Both the position numbers and the translations under genes were made by a program. DNA of 57,909 nucleotides from Lachnospiraceae bacterium UBA3762. Its GTDB lineage: Bacteria; Bacillota; Clostridia; Lachnospirales; Lachnospiraceae. The DNA is taken from positions 115,813-173,721 of the forward strand of contig DFGA01000043.1 of the NCBI GenBank assembly GCA_002371615.1. The letters run 5' to 3'. The notes under the pieces are model-generated. The model was not told the origin of the DNA. It ran no database searches and saw nothing but the letters and a program-made list of their open reading frames with translations. Positions 7,404 to 16,100 of the stretch are shown in pieces; the first letter of the stretch is position 1, and every line of letters starts with the position of its first letter.

Positions 7404-9962
7404 TTGACAGACTCCATGATCTCACAGATTCATATTTCCGTTCGCTCTCTTGTAGAGTTTATAATGCGAAGCGGTAATATTGACAACCGCCGGAAGGCAT
7501 CTTCCGGTCCCGAGGTCATGCTTGAAGGAGCAAACATTCACAGAATGATACAGCGACGCATGGGAGCAGGTTATCATGCGGAGGTGTATCTTTCCTGTAT
7601 TATAGAGCGTGCTGATGCCCGGATAGTTCTGGACGGAAGGGCGGACGGTATCATTATTCCGCAGTCACACGCTGATATTAATATTTCATTTCTTGAGGAT
7701 TCCCAAAACATTACAGTCGATCTGGATATGAGTTCGGACGATCCTGATACATTCGATGTAAGTGATCTTACACCGGCTCTTTCATATATGGAGGATACGC
7801 AGGATCTTAAAGGACTTGTGGTTATAGACGAGATCAAGACGACATACCGTGATCTGGAGAAGATAAAAGCACCCGAGAATGTTCATCTTGCCCAGGCTAA
7901 ATGCTATGCATATATAGTGGCGGCATTTGCCCATCTTCCCGCCGTAGGAGTGAGGATGACATACTGCAATACCGAGACCAAAGAAATAAGGTATTTTGAC
8001 AGTGTATATTCGGCTGATGAGATAACCGCATGGTTTAAGACTCTGATGAAAGCGTATATCCGCTGGGCCGACTTTGAAACAGGCTGGAAGAAAATCAGAA
8101 ACATGAGTATAGAGACCATGGAGTTTCCGTATGAATACAGAAACGGACAACGGGAACTTATTGCCAAGGTTTACAGCTCGATAGTCAGGAAGGAGCGCCT
8201 GTTTGTCATGGCTCCTACAGGTGTCGGTAAGACGATCGCCAACATCTATCCGTCATTAAAAGCGGTTGCGGCAGGCAAGGCAGATAAGATTTTTTACCTG
8301 ACCGCCAAAACAATAACGAGAACTGTTGCGGAAGACTGCCTGAATGTGCTGCGGCATCGGGGAGATAAGGAGTCTGACAGTTCCGCCGCTCCCGATAAGC
8401 TTCGTCTCAAATCAGTTACACTTACTGCAAAAGAAAAAATATGTCCCCTTGAAAAATGTGAATGCAATCCGGAGGCTTGTCCCTTTGCAAAAGGTCATTT
8501 TGACAGGATAAACGACGCGATGTATGACCTGCTGACAAACGAGGATGATTTTTCAAGGGAGAATATCGTTAAGTATTCGGAAAAACACATGGTATGTCCG
8601 TTTGAGTTTTCACTTGATATGTCCCTCTTTTCCGATATAGTGATATGCGATTACAATTATGTTTTTGATCCGAATGTCTACCTTCGGAGGTTTTTCGCAG
8701 AGGGGGCATCCGGAGATTATCTGTTCCTGATCGATGAGGCACATAATCTTACGGAGCGTGCGATGAAGATGTATTCGGCAGAACTTGTCAAAGAGGATAT
8801 ACTCGATCTGAAACGTCTGGTAAGCGACATTGATCCGCGCCTTGCAAGGTCGCTTGATGGCTGTAACAGGCAGATGCTTTCTCTTAAGCGTGAATGCGAG
8901 GATGTTAAGGTTGTAGAAAGCTTTGATCCGCTTGTTAACCAGTTGCTCAGATTAAACGGCAGACTGGAGCAGTTCCTTGATGACAGGGAACACTTTGAAC
9001 ATTCCGAAGAAGTTCTTGATTTTTATTTTAATCTGAGACATTTCCTGAACATATATGAAAACATGAATCAAAAGGATTATGTGCTTTATACGAAACATGA
9101 GGATGGCGGTAATTTCGGGGCTCATCTTATGTGTGCCAATCCTGCAAAACGCGTCAGGGCATGCACTGATAAAGCGGGATTTACCGTGTTCTTTTCTGCT
9201 ACACTGCTGCCTATCGATTATTACAGGATGATGCTCGGAGCCGATGCTTCGGACCCCGCAGTCTATGCCAGATCGGTATTTGATCAGGCAAGGAGAGCTC
9301 TTCTTGTGGCAAGGGATGTTACAAGCAAATATACCAGAAGAAGTGACAGTGAATATGACAGGATGGCATCCTACATATCGGCTGTTTCGTCTGCAAAAGC
9401 GGGTAATTATATGGTCTTTTTCCCGTCCTTTGCCATGCTGTCAAGCGTATATGAGATATTTATGAGCAGATATTATGATCCGCAGCTTCAGGAAATTGTT
9501 GTTCAGGAGCCACAGATGTCGGAGAGCGAGCGTGAGGAATTCCTATCGAGATTTTCATCCGGATACGGAGACAGGAATTTGGATAACACTCTGCTTGGCT
9601 TCTGCGTTCTCGGCGGGATTTTCTCCGAAGGAATAGACCTAAAGAACGACGCGCTTATCGGCGCAATAATTATAGGAACCGGACTTCCCATGGTATGCGC
9701 TGAAAGGAATCTTTTGAAGAGATGCTATGACGATATGGGACTTGACGGATTTGCTTACGCATACCGGTATCCCGGAATGAATAAAGTGCTTCAGGCAGCG
9801 GGAAGAGTTATCAGGACGGAAGAAGACATGGGAGTTGTAGCGCTCCTTGACGAACGATTTTTGGAACGGGATTATACACGTCTGTTTCCGCGTGAGTGGA
9901 ATAATTACACAACATGCCGCGTGGATGATATAGCCGAGAGCCTGGAGGAGTTCTGGGGATAA
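7404..9962 (+). CDS. PD-(D/E)XK nuclease fused to DinG/XPD-type iron-sulfur helicase
   Basis: 852 residues. Residues about 10-215 look like a RecB/Cas4-like nuclease domain: an Asp in GRADGI near 75 and the ExK of VIDEIKTT near 138-145. Residues about 245-852 are a Rad3/XPD superfamily 2 helicase: Walker A APTGVGKT near 270-277, four cysteines in KICPLEKCECNPEACPF plus a later MVCPF suggesting a 4Fe-4S cluster, DEAH in LIDEAHN, and motif VI QAAGRVIRT near the C-terminus. The start is TTG 7404, immediately after the HPt stop, eight bases after AGAGG; ATG 7416 would lack a site. Role is probably DNA repair or processing of damaged or branched DNA. Confidence 0.85.
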   Translation: MTDSMISQIHISVRSLVEFIMRSGNIDNRRKASSGPEVMLEGANIHRMIQRRMGAGYHAEVYLSCIIERADARIVLDGRADGIIIPQSHADINISFLEDSQNITVDLDMSSDDPDTFDVSDLTPALSYMEDTQDLKGLVVIDEIKTTYRDLEKIKAPENVHLAQAKCYAYIVAAFAHLPAVGVRMTYCNTETKEIRYFDSVYSADEITAWFKTLMKAYIRWADFETGWKKIRNMSIETMEFPYEYRNGQRELIAKVYSSIVRKERLFVMAPTGVGKTIANIYPSLKAVAAGKADKIFYLTAKTITRTVAEDCLNVLRHRGDKESDSSAAPDKLRLKSVTLTAKEKICPLEKCECNPEACPFAKGHFDRINDAMYDLLTNEDDFSRENIVKYSEKHMVCPFEFSLDMSLFSDIVICDYNYVFDPNVYLRRFFAEGASGDYLFLIDEAHNLTERAMKMYSAELVKEDILDLKRLVSDIDPRLARSLDGCNRQMLSLKRECEDVKVVESFDPLVNQLLRLNGRLEQFLDDREHFEHSEEVLDFYFNLRHFLNIYENMNQKDYVLYTKHEDGGNFGAHLMCANPAKRVRACTDKAGFTVFFSATLLPIDYYRMMLGADASDPAVYARSVFDQARRALLVARDVTSKYTRRSDSEYDRMASYISAVSSAKAGNYMVFFPSFAMLSSVYEIFMSRYYDPQLQEIVVQEPQMSESEREEFLSRFSSGYGDRNLDNTLLGFCVLGGIFSEGIDLKNDALIGAIIIGTGLPMVCAERNLLKRCYDDMGLDGFAYAYRYPGMNKVLQAAGRVIRTEEDMGVVALLDERFLERDYTRLFPREWNNYTTCRVDDIAESLEEFWG

Positions 9963-9975
9963 TTAGGATTTATCT

Positions 9976-10845
9976 TTAGTAAGACTCTATCTTTGAACAG
10001 GCTATCGCGATCGAGCCGGGACCTATATGACAGCTTACCGAAAGAGAGAGGGCATAGGCCTGGGGTTCGGTGTCGGGGAAATGCTGTTTGACTTCATCGG
10101 TAAACACTTCTGCGGCCTCCCTGTCATATGAATATGCCACATAGAGCCTGACACCTTTTCCGGATGCACTGCCGCCGAACCTGCCGATGATATCCTTGGC
10201 GATCTGATTCATCATAATAGTCTTGGCCTGTGCGTGTGTGCGTGCAAGAGAGAATGTATCAAGCTTGTCTCCCTGTATCTGGAGAACCGGTTTGATCTTG
10301 AGGATAGTTCCAAGAGCCGCAACAGCAGGAGTCAGCCTTCCGCCGGCTCTTAAGTATTTAAGTGTGTCGACCATTATATAGATCGAGGAGTTGAGACTGT
10401 CCGCCTCAAGCCTTTTTTTGATGCGCTCACCCGAATATCCCATTGAAGCCATCTGCATGGCATCATATACAGACTGAAGCTGTGTTACGGATATTCGTCT
10501 GTTGTCAACCACATGAACCTTTCCGTCGTAATCTTCCGAAAGTACCGTGGCTGTCTGTGTTGATCCTGACAGTCCGCTTGACATGGGTATATAGACAACC
10601 TCATCATATGATTTTAAAGCCTCATCCCAGCATGCGGTAACATCTTCGGGGTTGGGCTGTGAAGTCATGACCTTGCTGTCATTCATAAGCTTTGCATAGA
10701 ATTCGTCCTGGGTAAGATTGATATCTTCGAAATAATCCTCACCGTCAATGGTAAACGGCATGGGAAGTACACTGATTCCCAGCTTTTTGGCATGATCCTG
10801 TGTAATACCGCTGTTACTGTCTGTTATTATGGCGATTTTGCTCAA
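9976..10845 (-). CDS. DegV family fatty-acid-binding protein
   Basis: 289 residues, normal for DegV/FakB proteins. The sequence begins LSKIAIITDSNSGI after a TTG start at 10845 with AGAGGTGG about four bases upstream; the longer in-frame extension to 10953 has no binding site and no family similarity. IITDSNSG near the start and MSSGLSGS around residue 90 (fatty-acid carboxylate contacts in the family) are conserved, as is the late basic/aromatic segment. Family members present fatty acids to the FakA kinase for phospholipid synthesis. It ends 13 bases from the convergent helicase gene. Confidence 0.9.
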   Translation of the reverse strand: MSKIAIITDSNSGITQDHAKKLGISVLPMPFTIDGEDYFEDINLTQDEFYAKLMNDSKVMTSQPNPEDVTACWDEALKSYDEVVYIPMSSGLSGSTQTATVLSEDYDGKVHVVDNRRISVTQLQSVYDAMQMASMGYSGERIKKRLEADSLNSSIYIMVDTLKYLRAGGRLTPAVAALGTILKIKPVLQIQGDKLDTFSLARTHAQAKTIMMNQIAKDIIGRFGGSASGKGVRLYVAYSYDREAAEVFTDEVKQHFPDTEPQAYALSLSVSCHIGPGSIAIACSKIESY

Positions 10846-10890
10846 TGGTCCACCTCTTTGGAAAATACCGTTAAAAGATACCAATGCCAT

Positions 10891-10919
10891 TATATAACAT
10901 AACTCATGTATACTATCAA
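10891..10919 (-). promoter_or_regulatory. Promoter of the DegV gene
   Basis: On the minus strand TTGATA (10919-10914) and TATATA (10896-10891) are 17 bases apart. The -35 box overlaps the stop codon of the upstream membrane-protein gene, and the start TTG lies about 45 bases after the -10. Confidence 0.6.
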
Positions 10920-12079
10920 TATTTTTTGCGTGTACCCGTATATTGCATGGCAATTCGGTCTTCGGGATTTACATCTGACATGTATAGTATGACCAGAAAT
11001 GCCCATTCAAGCGGTTTCATAATAAAATATACAATATCCGCAGCTCTTTTGGTCCTGATCAGTCGGGCAACGGGGAATCCGTAAGTGTCATAGACGGACC
11101 GTACCAGCTTATGAAATCGGGGCGTGCGCTCCTCAAGTACCTGTTCGAAGGCGTTTGCGATACATAACTGCCGGTTAACAACAACAGGATGTCCGTGCCT
11201 TATGCCCATGCGAAGGGGCCTCACTATTTTGGGATCCCCGCCTGCAGCCACAGTACACAGGTAGTGTTCATCATAGTAGAGCTGCTGTGGAGGGATCTTC
11301 TGTGACAGCCGGAAATCTGCAGTTTCGGTGAAGGCCTTTATCGCAGCATCCGGAGCCTGTCCGAAAATCATAAGAATGCATATCAGGATCCCCAGCATAG
11401 GTATCGTCATAACAAGGGCTATAGCGGGCCAGTGTTTTGCATCCTTAAGCATACTTAAAAAGGTGGAAAGAGTGGAGGAGCTTTCTACCTTACTCATTCT
11501 GTTTTCGGACGGTGCATAGTCGCTAATAACACCACAAATGGCGCGAAAAGCCATGAGTATGTACGCTATGGGAGGGAGCAGCAGGTAAAGCTCAAATGAT
11601 CCCATCCTGTCAAAATCAATCACATGTATCGAAAACACAATGCTTAACAAAACTCCCATATACAATGCCGACATCGCAATGATTGGTATCAGCGGCGGAG
11701 TCTTGTTTATGTTTATAAGGTTCAGAATGCAAAGCCCGGCAACGCCAAGTACCGCAATTGTTATGAATGTGGGCAAGGAACCGGTATAGACTGGCTGATG
11801 TTTCTGGGAATTATAGAGCTGCGTCTGCCAGTCGGCAGAAAACATAACATCGCAAAATGACAGATAGGCTATCTGAAGGACAACTGCAAGAACCACTGTT
11901 ATCAGATCAATGGTAAAGAACAGGGACTTCTTTTTACGGGTGATCTTATCAGGGCGCTTAACTGTCATTAACAGAAATACCGCCTCCGATATAACCGCAA
12001 CGACAGGTGTTGCCATAACAGAAAAAACAAGCAGCATAAAAACCAGATTTTGCATAAGCTGATCAGCTTCACTTATCAT
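10916..12079 (-). CDS. Multi-pass membrane protein of unknown function
   Basis: 387 residues from ATG 12079, which overlaps the last codons of the XRE regulator gene; GGGAG lies nine bases upstream. There are about seven to eight hydrophobic segments in the first 255 residues and a cytosolic-looking C-terminal part with a conserved-looking stretch (YYDEHYLCTVAAGGDPKIV) and basic residues. I do not recognise a characterised family; similar uncharacterised membrane proteins occur in Lachnospiraceae. Its position as third gene after a DUF2975 protein and an XRE regulator suggests joint regulation with them. Start choice is inference; upstream ATGs at 12088 and 12142 are possible. Confidence 0.65.
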   Translation of the reverse strand: MISEADQLMQNLVFMLLVFSVMATPVVAVISEAVFLLMTVKRPDKITRKKKSLFFTIDLITVVLAVVLQIAYLSFCDVMFSADWQTQLYNSQKHQPVYTGSLPTFITIAVLGVAGLCILNLININKTPPLIPIIAMSALYMGVLLSIVFSIHVIDFDRMGSFELYLLLPPIAYILMAFRAICGVISDYAPSENRMSKVESSSTLSTFLSMLKDAKHWPAIALVMTIPMLGILICILMIFGQAPDAAIKAFTETADFRLSQKIPPQQLYYDEHYLCTVAAGGDPKIVRPLRMGIRHGHPVVVNRQLCIANAFEQVLEERTPRFHKLVRSVYDTYGFPVARLIRTKRAADIVYFIMKPLEWAFLVILYMSDVNPEDRIAMQYTGTRKKY

Positions 12080-12311
12080 TTGTATCATCTCCCTGTTTCC
12101 GGTATTCGAGAATATCTCCGGGCTGGCAGTCGAGTGCATCACAGATTGCGATAAGGGTCGATACTTTTATTGCCTTAGCCTTTCCGGTCTTTAGTATGGA
12201 CATATTTGCAAGGGTAATACCTACTTTTTCCGCAAGCTGCGTAACACTCATCTTACGTTTTGCGAGCATAACATCTATGTTAAATATCAGAGTTCCTCTT
12301 GATTCTTCCAT
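12069..12311 (-). CDS. Small XRE-family HTH regulator (YozG-like)
   Basis: 80 residues; a helix-turn-helix domain fills residues about 8-70 (MLAKRKMSVTQLAEKVGIT, then LIAICDALDCQPGDILEY). This compact type is commonly paired with a DUF2975 membrane protein, exactly as here: the DUF2975 gene lies 17 bases upstream. GGAGC precedes the start. I infer that it controls its own operon through the palindrome at 12883-12899. It overlaps the next gene by 11 bases, which indicates translational coupling. Confidence 0.88.
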   Translation of the reverse strand: MEESRGTLIFNIDVMLAKRKMSVTQLAEKVGITLANMSILKTGKAKAIKVSTLIAICDALDCQPGDILEYRKQGDDTNDK

Positions 12312-12328
12312 AACGGTGCTCCTTCGCT

Positions 12329-12802
12329 TTAAATCGTAAGATCGTTTTCTTCCTGAAGAGTGGCCGCCTTGTCAAAAAAACTTGCCATGGCCTTCATGCA
12401 TATGCCGAATGCCACACCGACAATGCATACAAAGGCGGATGCAATCAGAATGGAGGGGTGATTGAAGTTAAGAAACAAAAATACGATATTAGCCGCCATG
12501 AACAGGGCAGCGTCTGTAAACGCAAGCTTTGCAACTGTCCTGAACCGGTCAGCGTTTACTGTTCGAAACAGCTGGTTGCCGTCTATGCTCTTTATGACCT
12601 TCCAGAGCAGTACAAGTGCAAAATAGCAGGGAATGGCGGTGACCCAGAATAAAACCAGCCACGGATAGTATGCTCCGGCAAACTCCGGGGACACCTCAGC
12701 TATGAACCTTCCGACAGACGGAAGCGCCCAGATATAAAATACTGCTCCCAACAGCCCGGTTGTTATTACCGTAATCTTCAATGATAATGAGGTCTTTTCC
12801 AT
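12329..12802 (-). CDS. DUF2975 family membrane protein
   Basis: 157 residues with four transmembrane segments (about 8-28, 45-65, 90-112, 118-140). ATG 12802 has AGGAGG seven bases upstream (12815-12810); the longer frame to 12856 crosses the promoter and is rejected. The pattern of a four-helix membrane protein followed by a small XRE regulator is typical of DUF2975 operons; biochemical function of the family is not established. First gene of a three-gene minus-strand operon. Confidence 0.85.
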   Translation of the reverse strand: MEKTSLSLKITVITTGLLGAVFYIWALPSVGRFIAEVSPEFAGAYYPWLVLFWVTAIPCYFALVLLWKVIKSIDGNQLFRTVNADRFRTVAKLAFTDAALFMAANIVFLFLNFNHPSILIASAFVCIVGVAFGICMKAMASFFDKAATLQEENDLTI

Positions 12803-12846
12803 GATAAATCCTCCTGTTTCGTACAGATTATCTTTCGATATTGGAG

Positions 12847-12875
12847 AGTATAGCACAGTGCTTTTTGCATTTCAA
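12847..12875 (-). promoter_or_regulatory. Promoter of the DUF2975/XRE operon
   Basis: On the minus strand TTGAAA (12875-12870) is followed after exactly 17 bases by TATACT (12852-12847), close to the sigma-A consensus. Transcription would start about 35-40 bases before ATG 12802. Confidence 0.8.
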
Positions 12876-12882
12876 TAATAAT

Positions 12883-12899
12883 TTATCGCAACACGATAA
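12883..12899. promoter_or_regulatory. Operator-like palindrome upstream of the DUF2975/XRE operon
   Basis: TTATCG-CAACA-CGATAA is a perfect 6-bp inverted repeat with a 5-base centre. It ends seven bases upstream of the -35 box of the operon. The size fits a small dimeric XRE regulator. Position upstream of -35 would allow activation as well as repression. Confidence 0.6.
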
Positions 12900-13007
12900 T
12901 TTCATATAATGTAAGTCAATCATCAAAAAATATTTATGTCCGACCCAAAGTCATGCTTTTTTGTGGTATTCTGTCTTCACTGATCGGAGGGGTGAGAAGG
13001 AGATGCA

Positions 13008-13115
13008 ATGGAGGAAAGAAAGGACAGTAAAGGACAGGTTCTTAGAAAGGGAGAAACTGAACAAAATTATTTTCCTGTGGTATTTGTATGTCTATCATAC
13101 ACTGTCTTTTTGAAG
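13008..13115 (+). other. Unresolved short reading frames after a good ribosome binding site
   Basis: AAGGAG at 12996-13001 precedes two overlapping frames: ATG 13002 (about 36 codons, beginning MQWRKERTVKDR) and ATG 13008 (105 codons, nominally to 13325, but it runs antisense through the LytTR gene from 13067). Neither resembles a known protein. They may be a remnant, a leader peptide, or chance. No clear promoter was found upstream. The 12900-13007 stretch otherwise holds nothing I can name. Confidence 0.2.
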
Positions 13116-13882
13116 GCAGTGTATTTTTTTTCGGGGATAGGGAGAATTATTCCATTTGAGAGAGTAACGGTAAAACGCTTGATCTCCATGATGTATTTCG
13201 GATTAACAAGGAAGCATTCATGGCAACGCATGAGAAGATCAGGATGTTCTTTTTCAAGAACTGCGGTTGGTGCGGAAACCTGGAAATCTCCATCTGTTGT
13301 GTGGAGGATACTGTGGCGACCGTAGGTGGTGCTTTCAACCCACATGATTGTATTTGACAGGAGATACAGGTCGGAGGAATCCATTCCACGGAAATAAAGG
13401 CGCTCAGCCTGCTCTGTAACAGGCAGACGTCCATTATACACTTCTTTTAAGTGTATAGGGTAGATATTGTCTGCCTTATGCTTCTGGTACAGGTCGGATA
13501 TATGTACGACCAGCATCCGGGGGACTTTTTCCTTCTCGTCCTCTGCCTTTCGTTCGCACCACGTGATATGGATGATCTGATCCATAGTGATACTGCCACC
13601 ATCAGGATAATGCGTGGTGACGGGGAAAGACATCATCACCTCGCAATAGGAATTATGGGAAGAGATATGATCCACTCGGACATTCCCAAGTGAAAAGGAC
13701 AGAGAATGCTTTTCGCCCGACCAGGCATCCAGTATCGCTTGCTTTCCGGAGAGAAACTGCCCTTTGGCAGGCCCGTACCAAAGTACCTTTTCATCCACAT
13801 GATCCAAAAACGGCTGGATATCATTATGATAATAACGTTGGACAATATCATTTGTCAGATCGACTATTTTCTGCGAATTCAT
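13067..13882 (-). CDS. NTF2-like domain fused to LytTR DNA-binding domain
   Basis: 271 residues. ATG 13882 follows AGGGGA at a six-base spacing. Residues about 1-130 resemble a SnoaL/NTF2-like cone (VQRYYHNDIQPFLDHVDEKV, then WYGP), a fold that often binds small molecules. Residues about 165-271 are a LytTR domain: ESTTYGRHSILHT, then MRCHECFLVNPKYI, ending in a basic strand. No receiver domain is present, so this is a one-component regulator rather than a response regulator. It is divergent from the chemotaxis receptor gene at 14092. Ligand and targets are unknown. Confidence 0.75.
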   Translation of the reverse strand: MNSQKIVDLTNDIVQRYYHNDIQPFLDHVDEKVLWYGPAKGQFLSGKQAILDAWSGEKHSLSFSLGNVRVDHISSHNSYCEVMMSFPVTTHYPDGGSITMDQIIHITWCERKAEDEKEKVPRMLVVHISDLYQKHKADNIYPIHLKEVYNGRLPVTEQAERLYFRGMDSSDLYLLSNTIMWVESTTYGRHSILHTTDGDFQVSAPTAVLEKEHPDLLMRCHECFLVNPKYIMEIKRFTVTLSNGIILPIPEKKYTAFKKTVYDRHTNTTGK

Positions 13883-13917
13883 GATTTCCCCTATAGATTT
13901 CCGCAAATTTCCCTATA

Positions 13918-13946
13918 ATACTATCAAGAAACAAGAACCAAAACAA
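13918..13946 (-). promoter_or_regulatory. Candidate promoter of the LytTR gene
   Basis: On the minus strand TTGTTT (13946-13941) and TAGTAT (13923-13918) are 17 bases apart, about 36 bases before ATG 13882. The -35 lies five bases from the palindrome at 13952-13961. Confidence 0.5.
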
Positions 13947-13951
13947 GTCAT

Positions 13952-13964
13952 ATCGAACGATTTT
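13952..13964 (+). promoter_or_regulatory. Motif ATCGAACGATTTT upstream of receptor gene 1
   Basis: This 13-base string, containing the palindrome ATCG-AA-CGAT, is found again at 29087-29099 upstream of the second chemotaxis receptor gene. Both copies are followed by an AT-rich TTATA sequence four or five bases later. A shared regulator or shared promoter type is inferred. Confidence 0.4.
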
Positions 13965-13985
13965 AGAATTATATTTTCCAGAACG

Positions 13986-14014
13986 TTGACACAAATTCTC
14001 AAATGTTTCATACT
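13986..14014 (+). promoter_or_regulatory. Promoter of chemotaxis receptor gene 1
   Basis: TTGACA (13986-13991) and CATACT (14009-14014) are separated by 17 bases. The leader to ATG 14092 is about 70 bases; no riboswitch fold was recognised in it. Confidence 0.65.
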
Positions 14015-14091
14015 ATTAAAGATAGTGATTTTGTACACTTTTTCCGGTATTAGGTAAAATCGGATCAAATTAATTAAGGAGCGATATCATC

Positions 14092-16092
14092 ATGAAATCA
14101 AAAACCGAAGACAGAACCATACGGCAAAAACTAGCTAAATTTGTTTCAACTTCAATGGCTGCATCCCTGGCTGTGCTGATCATTGTGCTGGGGGCGGTTT
14201 CCATCGGGTTCCTGATAAACCTCACAAATGAGCTGCAGGATACGGAAACACAAGCTGTTCAGAAAGAAGTTGCCATATGGTATGCGGAGCGTATGTCTGA
14301 GGTTCGATCAATAAGAGACACAATCGAGAATTATAATATGACTTCCGACAGTTCCTATGAGCTTCAAGGTTATCTGGCACACATGCTGGCAGAAAATGAA
14401 TCCCACGGTATATATGACTACTATGTCGGAATGCAGGATACAACCTGTTACTTTGGCGGAGGCTGGGAGCCGGCTCCCGGCGAATATGATCCGACAATAA
14501 GAGACTGGTATAAGGCAGCTCTTAATTCGGAGGATGTCCAGGTTTCTGCTGCATACGTTGATGCGGAAACCGGAAGAGTTGTTATTACCATGTCTGTACC
14601 AATTCATGAAAATGGTTCGATCGTCGGTGTTCTTGCTGCGGATATCTTTACAGATGATGCACAGGCGGTCGCAGCATCAGCATTTGATAAAGATGACAGC
14701 AAATACGTTATCCTTGTGGACAGTGACGGAACGGTTATGGCTCATAAGAACGAGGAATTTGCTCCTGCGGTTGATGCTGCAGGAAACGAAAAACTGACGA
14801 ATTATAAGGCCGCAGGTATTCCGGATGCAGTTGTCGGCTCCGCAACTCTTGTTAAAAAGATTGGCAATGATTATGCCGGACTGTTCAGAGTCTACACCGG
14901 TCAGGTAATAAACGGGACAGGTGTTACCGCGATAGTCGTTGATAAAGGCCTGCATTACTATCAGGGTGTCATTCTCTTTACCTTGGCATGTATCATACTT
15001 GTTATTGCCATATACTTCGTAGTCAGGACTATGGTAAAGACCAGGCTCTATCCCCTGCTCGATCCTCTGAAAGAACTTGTGGATGTTGCCGACAATATGT
15101 CTAAAGGACAGCTTGATTATAAGCCGCAGTACAGTTCCGACGATGAAATAGGTGATCTGTGTCTTGCGATAGAAAAATCAAACGCATCCATCAGAAGTTA
15201 TATTGCTGACGTTGCTGAAAAGCTTGAAGCAATAAGCAACGGTGATTTAACAGCCCAAGTCTCGATGGACTATATTGGAGATTTCGAGGAGCTTAAGACT
15301 TCTATCAATAAGATCTCAGAATCTCTTAATACATCAATGCAGACGATACTTCGTTCTGCAGACAGCGTTCATGAGCATGCCAGAAACGTATCCGGTGAAG
15401 CTACCGACCTTTCCACGAACGTGTCTAATGTCAATACAAGGATAAACGGCATTCACGAGGGTATAGCATCTGTAAGGCAGAAGTTCGGCGAAAACCTCGA
15501 GAACGTAGAGGAATCCATGAAGCTTTCCGAAGATACGACAGCTGCCCTCAAGACCAGCTACAGTCAGCTTGAATCACTGTTTGAGGCAATGGCGGCAATC
15601 TCTGAAAGATCAAACAAGATCGTTGAGATAATAAACACCATCAGTTCTATTGCAGCCCAGACAAACCTCCTTGCACTGAACGCCTCTATCGAAGCGGCCC
15701 GTGCCGGTGAGGCAGGAAAAGGGTTTGCGGTCGTTGCCGATAATGTGCAGGATCTTGCAGCTCAGACAGCTCAGGCAGTATCCGATTCGGAAAATCTTAT
15801 ACGCGGCACCGTTGAAGCAGTTGAAGAAGGATTCCATATAGTAAATGTGGCGGTTGAAGAAATGAAGAATGTTGTCGAAAAAACAGAAAACGTGCACTCT
15901 CATATCGCGCAGATGGCAGATTCGATACGCGAAGAGACGACTATCGTTGAGGATGTATCTCAGATAGTTCTTGGTATAGATGATTTCGCAAAAGAAACCG
16001 AAACAACTTCCAAAGAGTGTGTTGATATGACAAAGGGTCTGTATGACGAGGTCGATACGATGCACGAGATCATAGGAAGATTTGAATTGTAA
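14092..16092 (+). CDS. Methyl-accepting chemotaxis protein with double-Cache-like sensor
   Basis: 666 residues. A first membrane helix at about 22-46 is followed by an extracellular sensor of about 245 residues typical of dCache modules (GGGWEPAPGEYDPTIRDWYK and VYVDAETGRVVITMSVPI-like segments), a second helix at about 297-320, a HAMP region (about 320-375) and the coiled-coil signalling domain. The conserved hairpin tip is present (IAAQTNLLALNASIEAARAG around 520-540). dCache sensors often bind amino acids or other small metabolites; the ligand is not predictable here. AAGGAG is ten bases upstream of the ATG. It is an isolated receptor gene without che genes nearby. Confidence 0.93.
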   Translation: MKSKTEDRTIRQKLAKFVSTSMAASLAVLIIVLGAVSIGFLINLTNELQDTETQAVQKEVAIWYAERMSEVRSIRDTIENYNMTSDSSYELQGYLAHMLAENESHGIYDYYVGMQDTTCYFGGGWEPAPGEYDPTIRDWYKAALNSEDVQVSAAYVDAETGRVVITMSVPIHENGSIVGVLAADIFTDDAQAVAASAFDKDDSKYVILVDSDGTVMAHKNEEFAPAVDAAGNEKLTNYKAAGIPDAVVGSATLVKKIGNDYAGLFRVYTGQVINGTGVTAIVVDKGLHYYQGVILFTLACIILVIAIYFVVRTMVKTRLYPLLDPLKELVDVADNMSKGQLDYKPQYSSDDEIGDLCLAIEKSNASIRSYIADVAEKLEAISNGDLTAQVSMDYIGDFEELKTSINKISESLNTSMQTILRSADSVHEHARNVSGEATDLSTNVSNVNTRINGIHEGIASVRQKFGENLENVEESMKLSEDTTAALKTSYSQLESLFEAMAAISERSNKIVEIINTISSIAAQTNLLALNASIEAARAGEAGKGFAVVADNVQDLAAQTAQAVSDSENLIRGTVEAVEEGFHIVNVAVEEMKNVVEKTENVHSHIAQMADSIREETTIVEDVSQIVLGIDDFAKETETTSKECVDMTKGLYDEVDTMHEIIGRFEL

Positions 16093-16100
16093 TACCCTCT

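Noticed and set aside
13116..13325. 105-codon plus-strand gene continuing through the LytTR gene
   Set aside because: Its body is antisense to a LytTR domain with good coding features; only its first 36 or so codons are outside, so it is not called as a gene.
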